This document shows, in pieces, positions 15,820 to 23,536 of a stretch of DNA of 64,000 nt. The translations under genes were made by a program, and so were the position numbers. The stretch is from the NCBI RefSeq assembly GCF_900090315.1, contig NZ_FMHZ01000002.1, positions 2,458,501 to 2,522,500 on the forward strand. Reading direction: 5' to 3'. This stretch comes from Micromonospora citrea (GTDB lineage: Bacteria > Actinomycetota > Actinomycetes > Mycobacteriales > Micromonosporaceae). Numbering within the stretch: the stretch's first letter is position 1; the number at the start of each line of letters is the position of its first letter. Under the pieces are notes generated by a model. The model ran no database searches and was not told where the DNA came from. It saw nothing but the letters and a program-made list of their open reading frames with translations.

Positions 15820-16904
15820 GGCTGGAGATCCTGCCGGTGCCGGGCATCGGCCACGTGTCCGAGGGCGACGACCTCGCCGCCCTGATCGCCACCGCCGCGC
15901 CCTGGCTGCGCGACGGCGACGTGCTGGTGGTGACCAGCAAGATCGTCTCCAAGGCGGAGGGGCGGCTGGTGGACGTCCCGGCGGACGGCCCGGAGCGGCT
16001 CGCCGCGCGCGACGAGGTGCTGGCCGCCGAGACGGCGCGGGTGGTGGCGACCCGGGGCGCCACCCGCATCGTGCAGACGCACCACGGGTTCGTGATGGCC
16101 TCCGCCGGCATCGACGCCTCGAACGTCGACAAGACCCGGCTGGTGCTGCTCCCGGAGGACCCGGACGCCTCGGCCCGGGCGCTGCGCGCCGCCCTGCGCG
16201 ACCGCTACCACGTCGACGTCGCGGTGATCGTCAGCGACACGATGGGCCGGCCCTGGCGCAACGGGCTCACCGACGTGGCGCTCGGCGTCGCCGGGATGGA
16301 CGCGATCCGCGACCACCGGGGCGAGGTCGACCCGTACGGCAACGAGCTCCAGCTCACCCAGATGGCGGTCGTGGACGAGCTGGCCGGCGCGGGCGAGCTG
16401 ATCAAGGGCAAGTGCGACCAGGTGCCCGTCGCGGTGGTGCGGGGCTACCTCACCGCGCCCCGGCCCGACGACGGCGCCGGCGCGGCGGCGCTGGTCCGGG
16501 ACGCCTCGATGGACCTGTTCTCGCTGGGCACCGCCGAGGCGAGGGCGGCCGGGCTGGCCGCCGCCGCCACCCTGCCCGACGCCACCAACCCGACCCCGCC
16601 AGACGTGGACGCGGTGCGGCGGGCGATCGCCGCGGTCGCCGGCGTGGTCGCGCCCGGCACGGAGTTCACCCTGGTCACCGACGAGGCCGTACGCGCCGGA
16701 ACGGTCGCCGCCGTCGCGGACTGGCCGGCGGGGGCGACGGCGCTGGTGCTCGGTTCTCCGGCCGACCCGGCCGGCCCGCTCGAGCTGGTCCGCTTCGGCG
16801 CCGACCTGCACCGCCTGCGCGCGGCCCTGGCGGCGGAGGGCGTCGCCTCGCTCCCACTGCCCCCGCCGGCCGGCACCCCGGCTGCGGCCTGCCTGGCCCT
16901 CTGA
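15816..16904 (+). CDS. fbiB: F420-0:gamma-glutamyl ligase with shortened C-terminal domain
   Basis: 362 residues. The N-terminal ~245 residues are a CofE-type ligase adding glutamates to F420-0, with GDVLVVTSKIVSKAEGR, IVSDTMGRPWRNG and GIAGMD-like VAGMDAIRDH motifs. In M. tuberculosis FbiB a full FMN-binding nitroreductase domain follows (448 residues in total). Here only ~115 residues remain; they keep weak resemblance (PDVDAVRRAI, ALAAEGVAS) but lack a recognisable flavin-binding core. Start is the GTG in the GTGA overlap with fbiA. Confidence 0.9.
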   Translation: MRLEILPVPGIGHVSEGDDLAALIATAAPWLRDGDVLVVTSKIVSKAEGRLVDVPADGPERLAARDEVLAAETARVVATRGATRIVQTHHGFVMASAGIDASNVDKTRLVLLPEDPDASARALRAALRDRYHVDVAVIVSDTMGRPWRNGLTDVALGVAGMDAIRDHRGEVDPYGNELQLTQMAVVDELAGAGELIKGKCDQVPVAVVRGYLTAPRPDDGAGAAALVRDASMDLFSLGTAEARAAGLAAAATLPDATNPTPPDVDAVRRAIAAVAGVVAPGTEFTLVTDEAVRAGTVAAVADWPAGATALVLGSPADPAGPLELVRFGADLHRLRAALAAEGVASLPLPPPAGTPAAACLAL

Positions 16905-16915
16905 GGGGGCGGCGG

Positions 16916-17920
16916 TCAGGAGTTGAGCATGGCCCGCCCCAGCGGGGTGAGGGTGTGCAGGACGGTGTTGCGGTCCCGGTGGCTGACCAGGAGGCCGGCG
17001 TTGCGCAGCACGGTGGTGTGCTGGCTGGCGGCGGCCGGCGAGATGTTCAGCCGCCGCGCCACCTCCCCCGTGGTGCAGCCGTCGTCGCTGACGGCCAGCA
17101 CGGCGGCCCGGGTGCGGCCGAGCAGCGCGGCCAGCGCCTCCCGCCCGGCGTCCGGCGTGCCCGGGCCGGCGGCCTCGCCGGGGGCGGGTGCGAGCCCGCC
17201 CAGCCGGTCCACCGGATAGACGAGGACCGGCGGCAGCGCCGGGTCGAGCAGGGCGACCGGGGTGGCCGCGCAGAAGAACGACGGGACCAGCAGCAGGCCA
17301 CGCCCGTCCAGGTGCAGCTCGCGGCTGTGCGGGTAGCCGCGGACCTGGAGCACCCCGGACTCCCAGTGCAGGGCGGGCCGCAGGCCGGCCAGCAGCCCCT
17401 CGACCCCGCCGTCGAGCAGGGACCGGGCGCGGCGGGCCCGGTCGGCCTCCACGGCCGCCTGGATCCGGGTCCAGTACGGATCGATCGCCAGGTCGCGGTA
17501 CTGCTCCATGGCGCCGGTCAGGTCGTGCAGCGTGCCCGGTTCGCCCCTGGCCAGCGCGGTCGCGGCGGCGGGCAGCGCGTTGCCGGCGGCGAGGAGGGAC
17601 AGGTCGCGGCGCAGCAGCGACACCGGGGTGCGCCGGACGGCCTCCAGGCCGGCCTCGAAGCCGTCCGTGCTCTCGTACGGGGTGAGGAAGTCGGGAAAGT
17701 AGCCGCGCGGCGGGTTCAACGCCAGGAGCAGGCGGAGCCCGGCGGAGGCCGGACCCTGGCGCAGCCCCCGGGTCACGGTGTGCCGCCAGCCCGCCAGCAA
17801 CGGATCACGGTCGCGCGTTGGCAGCAGGTGCAGACTGAGGACCAGTTCCCACACCGGGTCCGCCGCCGGAGCCACCCGGGTCCGGAGGATGTCCTCTGCG
17901 GAGAAATGGATCTTCAGCAT
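16916..17920 (-). CDS. ArsR-like winged-helix regulator with large N-terminal domain
   Basis: 334 residues. The C-terminal ~70 residues form a winged HTH of ArsR type (TTGEVARRLNISPAAASQHTTVLRNAGLL), while the first ~250 residues are an all-alpha/beta sensor region seen in a group of actinobacterial DUF5937/ArsR proteins. The ATG follows GGGAGCG. Only 11 bp separate its stop from that of fbiB, so the genes converge. A perfect 10-bp inverted repeat 74 bp upstream is the natural candidate for its own operator. Confidence 0.82.
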   Translation of the reverse strand: MLKIHFSAEDILRTRVAPAADPVWELVLSLHLLPTRDRDPLLAGWRHTVTRGLRQGPASAGLRLLLALNPPRGYFPDFLTPYESTDGFEAGLEAVRRTPVSLLRRDLSLLAAGNALPAAATALARGEPGTLHDLTGAMEQYRDLAIDPYWTRIQAAVEADRARRARSLLDGGVEGLLAGLRPALHWESGVLQVRGYPHSRELHLDGRGLLLVPSFFCAATPVALLDPALPPVLVYPVDRLGGLAPAPGEAAGPGTPDAGREALAALLGRTRAAVLAVSDDGCTTGEVARRLNISPAAASQHTTVLRNAGLLVSHRDRNTVLHTLTPLGRAMLNS

Positions 17921-18276
17921 GGAGCGCTCCCGTGTCGCTCGGCAGGGGGATGCCGGGTGACCGTTGAAGCGTACCCGGGCGGCACTTATCTCCGTTTTTC
18001 AGCCTGAGCTGAAAAACCTCGACGTCGACCGCGCAGGTTCGTCATGCTTCCACTGCCCGTACGGGGCGGGCGCGTCGGTGACGCGCCCGCGAGTCGGGGC
18101 CCCAGGGGGACGGGGAGACCGGCGACCGGGCAGCGCCACGAGGGTCTGCGGGCCTGCTCCGCGGAGGCGCTGTCCGGTCGCCGGTCCGGGCCCGCCCGGT
18201 CGAGCCGACCCTTGGCACCGCCAGCCGGCAGGGGCCGTCCGCAGGGAGCGTGGCTCCCCGGCCGGACCGCCGGCGT
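17921..18276. other. Intergenic region with regulator operator candidate
   Basis: No gene. The first 100 bp carry the inverted repeat upstream of the ArsR-like gene; the remaining ~250 bp, 3' of the next gene, is plain GC-rich sequence in which I see nothing specific. Confidence 0.6.
17994..18017. promoter_or_regulatory. 10-bp inverted repeat, probable ArsR-type operator
   Basis: GTTTTTCAGC-CTGA-GCTGAAAAAC is a perfect inverted repeat with T/A-rich ends, unusual in this DNA, lying between the ArsR-like gene and any promoter further upstream. Size and symmetry fit a dimeric winged-helix protein. Confidence 0.6.
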
Positions 18277-19311
18277 TCAGTCCGCCCAGAGGGCCACGCG
18301 GTGGTCCTCGTCGGTGACGTAGAAGCTGCGCCCGTCCCGCTCCGCCACCCCCTCGACGTGGTGGAACGGCGCCAGGTCGGCCACCAGCTCGCCAGGGACG
18401 AGGTGCCCGTCGCCGGGCGCGGGGAACCGGACGTGCCGGGAGGTGACGTCGCCGCCGGTCGGATGGTCGTCGAGCAGCACCGAACCCTTGCCGAGCGCGT
18501 CGATCGACCCGATCACCGCCGCGTAGCCGCCGCCGTCGGTGGGGGTGATCGCGCGGAAGCCGGCCAGCGCGCCGGGCGGGGTCACCCCGGTCAGGACGTA
18601 CGCGCCGGCCGCCTCCGGCCAGCTCGGCGCGGGATCGAACATCCCCGGCACGCCCGTCAGCTCGACGAGGATCGGCTCGCCGTCGGCGGTGACCGGGAAC
18701 CGCAGTCCGAGCAGGACGCCGCCGGCCGGCGTGAAGGCGGCGCCCTCGACGTTCAGCGGCAGGTCGTCGGGGACGAGCCGGCTGACCCAGCCCTTCGACC
18801 GGGCGGTGCCGCGTGCGACGGTCTCCCCGATGAACCGGGCCCGCACCCGCTCGCCCGGGGGCAGCGGGGTGAACGCCGCCTTGAGCAGGGCGTCGTTGAC
18901 CGCCCGGTGCAGCCGGAAGCGGTTGCGCACCACCTGCACCGGCAGCGTCCCGCCGGCCGCGTCGTCCTCCCGGAACCGGGCCACGAAGGCGCGACGCGGG
19001 CGCAGCGGCCCGCCCTTCGAGCCGAAGTGCGAGCCGAAGACGTACACCCAGCCGTCGTGGCGGGCGAGCGCCTCGCCGTCCTCCGTCCGGCCGTTCTCGG
19101 CCCCGGCGTCGGCGGTCACGTGGCGGGCGACCCACTCGCCGTCGTCGAGTTCCAGCAGCAGGGCCAGGCACTGCTCCACCGGCCCCTCGTCCAGCACCGT
19201 CCAGAAGCCCTGCCGGGCGCCGTACGCGCGCAGCAGCGCGGTGGAGCGCACCGGCAGCAGGTCGCTGGCCTCGTTGCCGGCCACGACGAATTCCAGCAGT
19301 CGCAGGGTCAC
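18277..19311 (-). CDS. Conserved hypothetical protein, possibly beta-propeller
   Basis: 344 residues starting at GTG (VTLRLLEFVVAGNEASDLLPVRSTA). Repeated stretches of the type GWVYVFGSHFG, LLGLRFPVTADGEPILVEL, and SFYVTDEDHRVALWAD suggest a blade-like all-beta fold, similar in feel to DUF3616/esterase-like phytase proteins, and the RPRRAFVARF segment recalls DUF3616. No signal peptide and no catalytic motif recognised. Divergent from the NUDIX gene with 39 bp between them. Function unknown. Confidence 0.75.
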   Translation of the reverse strand: MTLRLLEFVVAGNEASDLLPVRSTALLRAYGARQGFWTVLDEGPVEQCLALLLELDDGEWVARHVTADAGAENGRTEDGEALARHDGWVYVFGSHFGSKGGPLRPRRAFVARFREDDAAGGTLPVQVVRNRFRLHRAVNDALLKAAFTPLPPGERVRARFIGETVARGTARSKGWVSRLVPDDLPLNVEGAAFTPAGGVLLGLRFPVTADGEPILVELTGVPGMFDPAPSWPEAAGAYVLTGVTPPGALAGFRAITPTDGGGYAAVIGSIDALGKGSVLLDDHPTGGDVTSRHVRFPAPGDGHLVPGELVADLAPFHHVEGVAERDGRSFYVTDEDHRVALWAD

Positions 19312-19350
19312 CGGGCCAGGGTACGAAGCGCCGGCTCGTACAGTGTCGGC

Positions 19351-20220
19351 ATGCCGGACTCCCCCGCCACCGCGCTCCGGACGACGCCGCCGCCCGCCGA
19401 CGGCGACGGCGACGCCCACGCGGCCCCGCACGCCGACGGCGACCTTCGCGCGGCGCACCCGACCCACGGCGACGCCAACGCGGCGCACCCGACCCACGGC
19501 GACGCCAACGCGGCGCCGCACGCCGACGGCGGCCTTCGCGCGGCCCCGCACGCCGACGGCGACCTTCGCGCGGCGCACCCGACCCACGGCGACGCCCACG
19601 CGGCGCCGCACGCCGACGGCGACCTCGGCGCGGCCCCGCACGCCGACGCCGGCGTCCACGCGGCGCTGCACGCCGACGCCGTCGCCACACTGCGCCGCTG
19701 GGAGCCGACCGGCCCGGAAGCCGCCGAGGCCCGGGACCGCACCCTGGCGCTGCTGGCCGCCGGGCCGGTGGCGATGGGCCGGGCGCACCGGCCCGGGCAC
19801 GTCACGGCGAGCGCGCTGGTGCTCGACGCCACCGGGTCGCGGGTGCTGCTCTGCCTGCACGGCAAGTTCCGCAAGTGGGTGCAGCTCGGCGGGCACTGCG
19901 AGCCCGCCGACCGGACCCTCGCCGGCGCCGCCCTGCGGGAGGCCGCCGAGGAGTCCGGCATCGCCGGCCTGCGGATCGACCCGGTCCCGATCGACGTGGA
20001 CATCCACCCGGTGCGGTGCCAGGGCGGCTCCCTGCACTACGACGTGCGGTTCGCCGTCCTGGCCCCGCCCGGCGCGGCGGAACGGGTCAGCGACGAGTCC
20101 GAGGCGCTGGGCTGGTTCCCGCCGGACCGGCTGCCGGAGCCGCTGGCCGGCGGGACGGCGCGGTTGGTCACCCCGGCCCTGGCGACGCTCAGACGAGCCC
20201 CTCTTCGCCCCGCTCCTTGA
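19351..20220 (+). CDS. NUDIX hydrolase with N-terminal 10-residue repeat array
   Basis: 289 residues. Residues ~24-113 are nine copies of a 10-residue unit (AAPHADGDLR or AAHPTHGDAN types), rich in His, Asp and Ala. Residues ~145-285 are a NUDIX domain: the core REAAEESGI matches REUXEEXGU, preceded by QLGGHCEPADRTL, though the upstream Glu of the box is replaced. Fits the group near 8-oxo-dGTP or nucleotide-sugar hydrolases; substrate unknown. Its 3' end overlaps the manC 3' end on the other strand by 32 bp. The repeat is probably a linker expanded by slippage. Confidence 0.82.
   Translation: MPDSPATALRTTPPPADGDGDAHAAPHADGDLRAAHPTHGDANAAHPTHGDANAAPHADGGLRAAPHADGDLRAAHPTHGDAHAAPHADGDLGAAPHADAGVHAALHADAVATLRRWEPTGPEAAEARDRTLALLAAGPVAMGRAHRPGHVTASALVLDATGSRVLLCLHGKFRKWVQLGGHCEPADRTLAGAALREAAEESGIAGLRIDPVPIDVDIHPVRCQGGSLHYDVRFAVLAPPGAAERVSDESEALGWFPPDRLPEPLAGGTARLVTPALATLRRAPLRPAP
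19420..19689 (+). repeat. 30-bp coding minisatellite, nine units
   Basis: In-frame 30-bp units within the NUDIX gene. Two alternating versions (PHADGDLR and HPTHGDAN) share the AA start; several copies are identical at DNA level, indicating recent expansion. Confidence 0.9.
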
Positions 20221-21280
20221 GTTCGTCGACGATCTTCTTGACGTCCTGCGCCCGGTCGCGCGGGCAGACCAGCAGCGCGTCCGGGGTGTCGACGACGATG
20301 AGGTCGTGCACGCCGACGGCGGCCACCAGCCGCCCGGAGTGCGGCACCACCACCAGCCCCGAGCTGTCCCGCAGCAGCACGCCCGGCTTGGCGTCGGCGC
20401 CGAGCACCACGTTGCCGTCGGCGTCGGCGGGCAGCACCTCGCCCAGGGTGTGGAAGTCGCCGACGTCGTTCCAGCCGAAGTCGCCCGGCACGGTCGCCAC
20501 CCGCCCGGCGGTCGCCGCGCCCTCCATCACCGCGTAGTCGACGGAGATCTTCGGCAGCGTCGGCCAGACCGTGCCGAGCACGTCGTCCTGCGCCTCGGTG
20601 CCCCACGCCTCGGCGATCGCGGCGATCCCGGCGTGCAGGGCGGGCTGCTGGCGGGCCAGCTCGGCGAGGAACACGTCGACCCGCCAGACGAACATGCTGG
20701 CGTTCCAGAGGTGCCGGCCGGAGCGCAGGTACGCCTCGGCGACGTCCGCGCTCGGCTTCTCCTTGAACTCGGCGACCGGGCGCAGCGGGCCGCCGTCGAC
20801 CGGGTCGCCGGTCTGGAGGTAGCCGTAGCCGGTCTCCGCCCGGGTCGGCGTGATCCCGACCGTCATCAGCAGGCCCCGCTCGGCGCCGCGTACCGCCTCC
20901 TGGACGACCTCCCGCCACCGCTGCGGGTCGCCGATGAGGTGGTCGGCCGCGAAGGAGCCCATCACCGCCTCCGGGTCGCGCCGCGCGATGACGGCGGCGG
21001 CCAGGGCGATCGCCGCGCAGGAGTCCCTGGGCGAGGGCTCGACCAGGATGTTCTCCTCCGGCAGCCCGGTCAGCTGGCGCGCCACCGCGGCGGCGTGGGC
21101 GGTCCCCGTGACCACCAGGGTCCGCTCGGCCGTGGTCAGCGGGCCCAGCCGCTCGACCGTGGCCTGGAGCAGCGAGGCGGCGGAGCCGGTCAGCGGGTGG
21201 AGGAACTTGGGGTGGCCGGCGCGGGACAGCGGCCACAACCTCGTGCCGCTGCCACCCGCCGGGATGACGGCGTAGAGCAT
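20189..21280 (-). CDS. manC: Mannose-1-phosphate guanylyltransferase
   Basis: 363-residue GDP-mannose pyrophosphorylase. Signature VIPAGGSGTRLWPLSRAGHPKF at the N-terminus, EPSPRDSCAAIALAAAVI, the FKEKPS motif and WNASMFVWR are all present. It makes GDP-mannose for cell-envelope mannans and glycolipids. Next to whiB and F420 genes in other actinobacteria, as here. ATG 21280 gives MLYAVIPAGG; a GTG six bases upstream is an alternative. The neighbouring GT4 gene is 62 bp upstream on the same strand and may be co-transcribed. Confidence 0.94.
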   Translation of the reverse strand: MLYAVIPAGGSGTRLWPLSRAGHPKFLHPLTGSAASLLQATVERLGPLTTAERTLVVTGTAHAAAVARQLTGLPEENILVEPSPRDSCAAIALAAAVIARRDPEAVMGSFAADHLIGDPQRWREVVQEAVRGAERGLLMTVGITPTRAETGYGYLQTGDPVDGGPLRPVAEFKEKPSADVAEAYLRSGRHLWNASMFVWRVDVFLAELARQQPALHAGIAAIAEAWGTEAQDDVLGTVWPTLPKISVDYAVMEGAATAGRVATVPGDFGWNDVGDFHTLGEVLPADADGNVVLGADAKPGVLLRDSSGLVVVPHSGRLVAAVGVHDLIVVDTPDALLVCPRDRAQDVKKIVDELKERGEEGLV

Positions 21281-21342
21281 CAGCACATCATGCCCGAACC
21301 CCGCACGCCCGGACGCCGGGTTGCCGCCGCGCCGCTCCGACG

Positions 21343-22488
21343 TCAGGCGCGGGCCCGGCTCCAGGCCGCGATGTGCACCTCGGCGCTGGACTCCCACGTG
21401 AACTCCTTGGCCCGGTCGAAGCCGGCCTTGGCCAGGGACAACCGCCGCTGCTCGTCGTCGAGCAGCGCGGCCAGGTCGGTGGCGATCTGGTCGGGGGCCT
21501 CGCTGGTGTACGCCACCGCGTCGCCGCCCACCTCGGGCAGCGACAGCCGGGGCGTGGTGAGCACCGGCGCGGCGCACGCCATCGCCTCCAGGATCGGCAG
21601 GCCGAAACCCTCCCCGTAGGACGGGTAGGCGGCCACCAGCGCCCCGCCGAGGAAGCCGGGCAGGTCCGCGTAGCGGAGGTAGCCCGGGCGCAGCAGGCGA
21701 AGGTGCGACGGCACCTCCGCCACCGCGCGGTCGATGTCGTCGTCGTGCCCCTGGCCGCCGGCGATCACCAGGGCCGGCGGGTCTTCCCGGTCGGCGACTG
21801 CCCGGGCCCAGCCGCGGATCAGGTTGGGCACGTTCTTGCGGGGCTCCTTCGCGCCGAGGAACGCGACGTAGCTGGTGCCGCCGAGCCCGAGCCGGGCCCG
21901 GACCCGAGCCTTCTCCTCCTCGCTGGGCGCGTGGAAGGCGGCGTGGTCGACCCCGTGGTAGGCGACGTCGATCCGGGTCGGGTCGGCGTCGAGGAGCCGG
22001 ATCAGCTCGTCGCGGGTGGCCTTGCTCGGCACGATCACCCGGTCGGCCCGGCGCAGGGAGGTCTTGATCGCGCTGCGGAAGAAGGTGCGCCGGGACTTGT
22101 CGTAGTGCTCCGGCTCGGTGAAGAACGTCGCGTCGTGCACGGTCACCGTGACCGGGCAGCCGGCGCGCAGCGGGCAGGTGTAGAACGGCGAGTGCAGCAC
22201 CTGCGCGCCGACCTGCTGGGCGAGCAGCGGCAGGCCGGTCTGCTCCCAGGCGAGCCGGGCGGGACGGTGCGCGACGGCGGCCGGGGCGGGGATGATCTCC
22301 GCGCCGGGCAGCATCCGGGCGTAGCGCTCCAGGTCGGTGCGGAGGCTGACGACGGCCAGCTCCACCCCCGACCCGCACACCTTGCCGAGGGCGCCGAGCA
22401 GGCCGTCGACGTATCGACCGACACCGCCGCGATCGGCGGGGACACTCGTGGCGTCGATGAGCACGCGGGGCGGGCGACCGGCGGTCAC
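21343..22488 (-). CDS. GT4-family glycosyltransferase
   Basis: 381-residue GT-B glycosyltransferase. N-terminal RVLIDATSVPADRGGVGRYVDGLLGAL is the acceptor-side Rossmann fold; the C-terminal half has FLGAKEPRKNVPNLIRGW and the nucleotide-sugar E-x7-E motif in PSYGEGFGLPILEAMACAAPV. Probably uses GDP-mannose given the adjacent manC, consistent with a mannosyltransferase of envelope polysaccharide, but this is inferred from context. GTG 22488 follows AGGAG. Confidence 0.88.
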   Translation of the reverse strand: MTAGRPPRVLIDATSVPADRGGVGRYVDGLLGALGKVCGSGVELAVVSLRTDLERYARMLPGAEIIPAPAAVAHRPARLAWEQTGLPLLAQQVGAQVLHSPFYTCPLRAGCPVTVTVHDATFFTEPEHYDKSRRTFFRSAIKTSLRRADRVIVPSKATRDELIRLLDADPTRIDVAYHGVDHAAFHAPSEEEKARVRARLGLGGTSYVAFLGAKEPRKNVPNLIRGWARAVADREDPPALVIAGGQGHDDDIDRAVAEVPSHLRLLRPGYLRYADLPGFLGGALVAAYPSYGEGFGLPILEAMACAAPVLTTPRLSLPEVGGDAVAYTSEAPDQIATDLAALLDDEQRRLSLAKAGFDRAKEFTWESSAEVHIAAWSRARA

Positions 22489-22639
22489 GGGGCGACTCCT
22501 TGAACTGGCGGGTCTGTGGGGAACAACACTCCGGGCAAGCCTACGCCGGAGCCCGGGGCGGACGCTGACTGCGACCCGACGGTACGCCGACTTGTCGTTG
22601 TCTTCGAGTACGGCCGGCGGGGGCGTATCGTTCGCGCCG

Positions 22640-23329
22640 ATGGCCGACAACATTGCCCGGGTCTTCGCCGACGCGATCGCGACCGACCCGACCCGACCGC
22701 TGCTGACCTGGTACGACGACGCCACCGGCGAGCGGACCGAGCTTTCCGGCGCCACGCTGGCGAACTGGGTGGCCAAGACGGCCAACCTGCTCGTCGACGA
22801 GGCGGCCGTCGGTCCCGGCGACACCGTCGGCGTGCTGCTCCCGCCGCACTGGCAGACCGCGGCGGTGCTGCTGGGGTGCTGGTCGGCCGGGCTGCGGGTG
22901 GCCGCCGCGCCGGGCGACGTGGAGGTGCTCTTCACCGCCGTCGCGCGGATCGACGAGGCGGGCGCGTGGCCGGCCGGCGAACGGTACGTCCTCGCCCTCG
23001 ACCCGTTCGCGCTGCCGATGCGGCAGGTCCCGCCCGGCTTCGCCGACTACGTCTCGGTGGTGCGCGCGCACGGGGACCACTTCACCCCGTACGCCGCCGG
23101 CCCGGACGACGCGGAACTGCTGGCCCGGGCGAGCGCCCGCGCGGGCGCGCTCGGCATCACGGCCGGCGACCGGGTGCTGGTCGACACGGCCGCGTATCCC
23201 GACCCGGTCGACTGGCTGCTCGCCCCGCTGGCGGTCGGTGCCAGCGCGGTCCTCTGCGCCAACCTCGACCCGTCCCGGGTGGAGCCCCGAGCCGCGACGG
23301 AAAAGGTCACCCGAACCCTGCCCCGCTGA
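22640..23329 (+). CDS. TIGR03089 family protein (truncated ANL-like)
   Basis: 229 residues resembling only the first half of the N-terminal domain of AMP-forming acyl-CoA synthetases (PLLTWYDDATGERTELSGATLANWVAKTANLL, VGVLLPPHWQTAAVLLGCW), without the P-loop SSGTTG or the C-terminal domain. Such short proteins are a conserved actinobacterial family, so this is not a local truncation. It cannot adenylate on its own. Divergent from the glycosyltransferase gene. Function unknown. Confidence 0.85.
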   Translation: MADNIARVFADAIATDPTRPLLTWYDDATGERTELSGATLANWVAKTANLLVDEAAVGPGDTVGVLLPPHWQTAAVLLGCWSAGLRVAAAPGDVEVLFTAVARIDEAGAWPAGERYVLALDPFALPMRQVPPGFADYVSVVRAHGDHFTPYAAGPDDAELLARASARAGALGITAGDRVLVDTAAYPDPVDWLLAPLAVGASAVLCANLDPSRVEPRAATEKVTRTLPR

Positions 23330-23414
23330 CCCCAGGCCCCCCTGACCCAAACCCCTGACCACCCACCCCGCCTCCACCGCCCCACGCCGCCTTCCACCGC
23401 CGCCTTCCACCCCG

Positions 23415-23483
23415 CGATCTTGCAGTTACTGCCCTCGATACGGGCGATTCGCCCCATGTGCCGGGGCAGGAAGTGCAAGATCG
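23415..23483. repeat. Intergenic palindromic element (REP-like), also likely terminator
   Basis: Outer arms CGATCTTGCA/TGCAAGATCG (10 bp), a symmetrical 4/4 internal loop, a second stem CTGCCC/GGGCAG and an inner GGGC/GCCC hairpin make one long imperfect stem. It lies between two convergent genes. The design matches palindromic intergenic repeats of actinomycetes; copy number elsewhere is not visible. Confidence 0.65.
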
Positions 23484-23536
23484 ACGCGGCGGGGCGGGTA
23501 GGGCGGGGGGCGCGGGTGGGGCGGAGGGCGGGTGGG

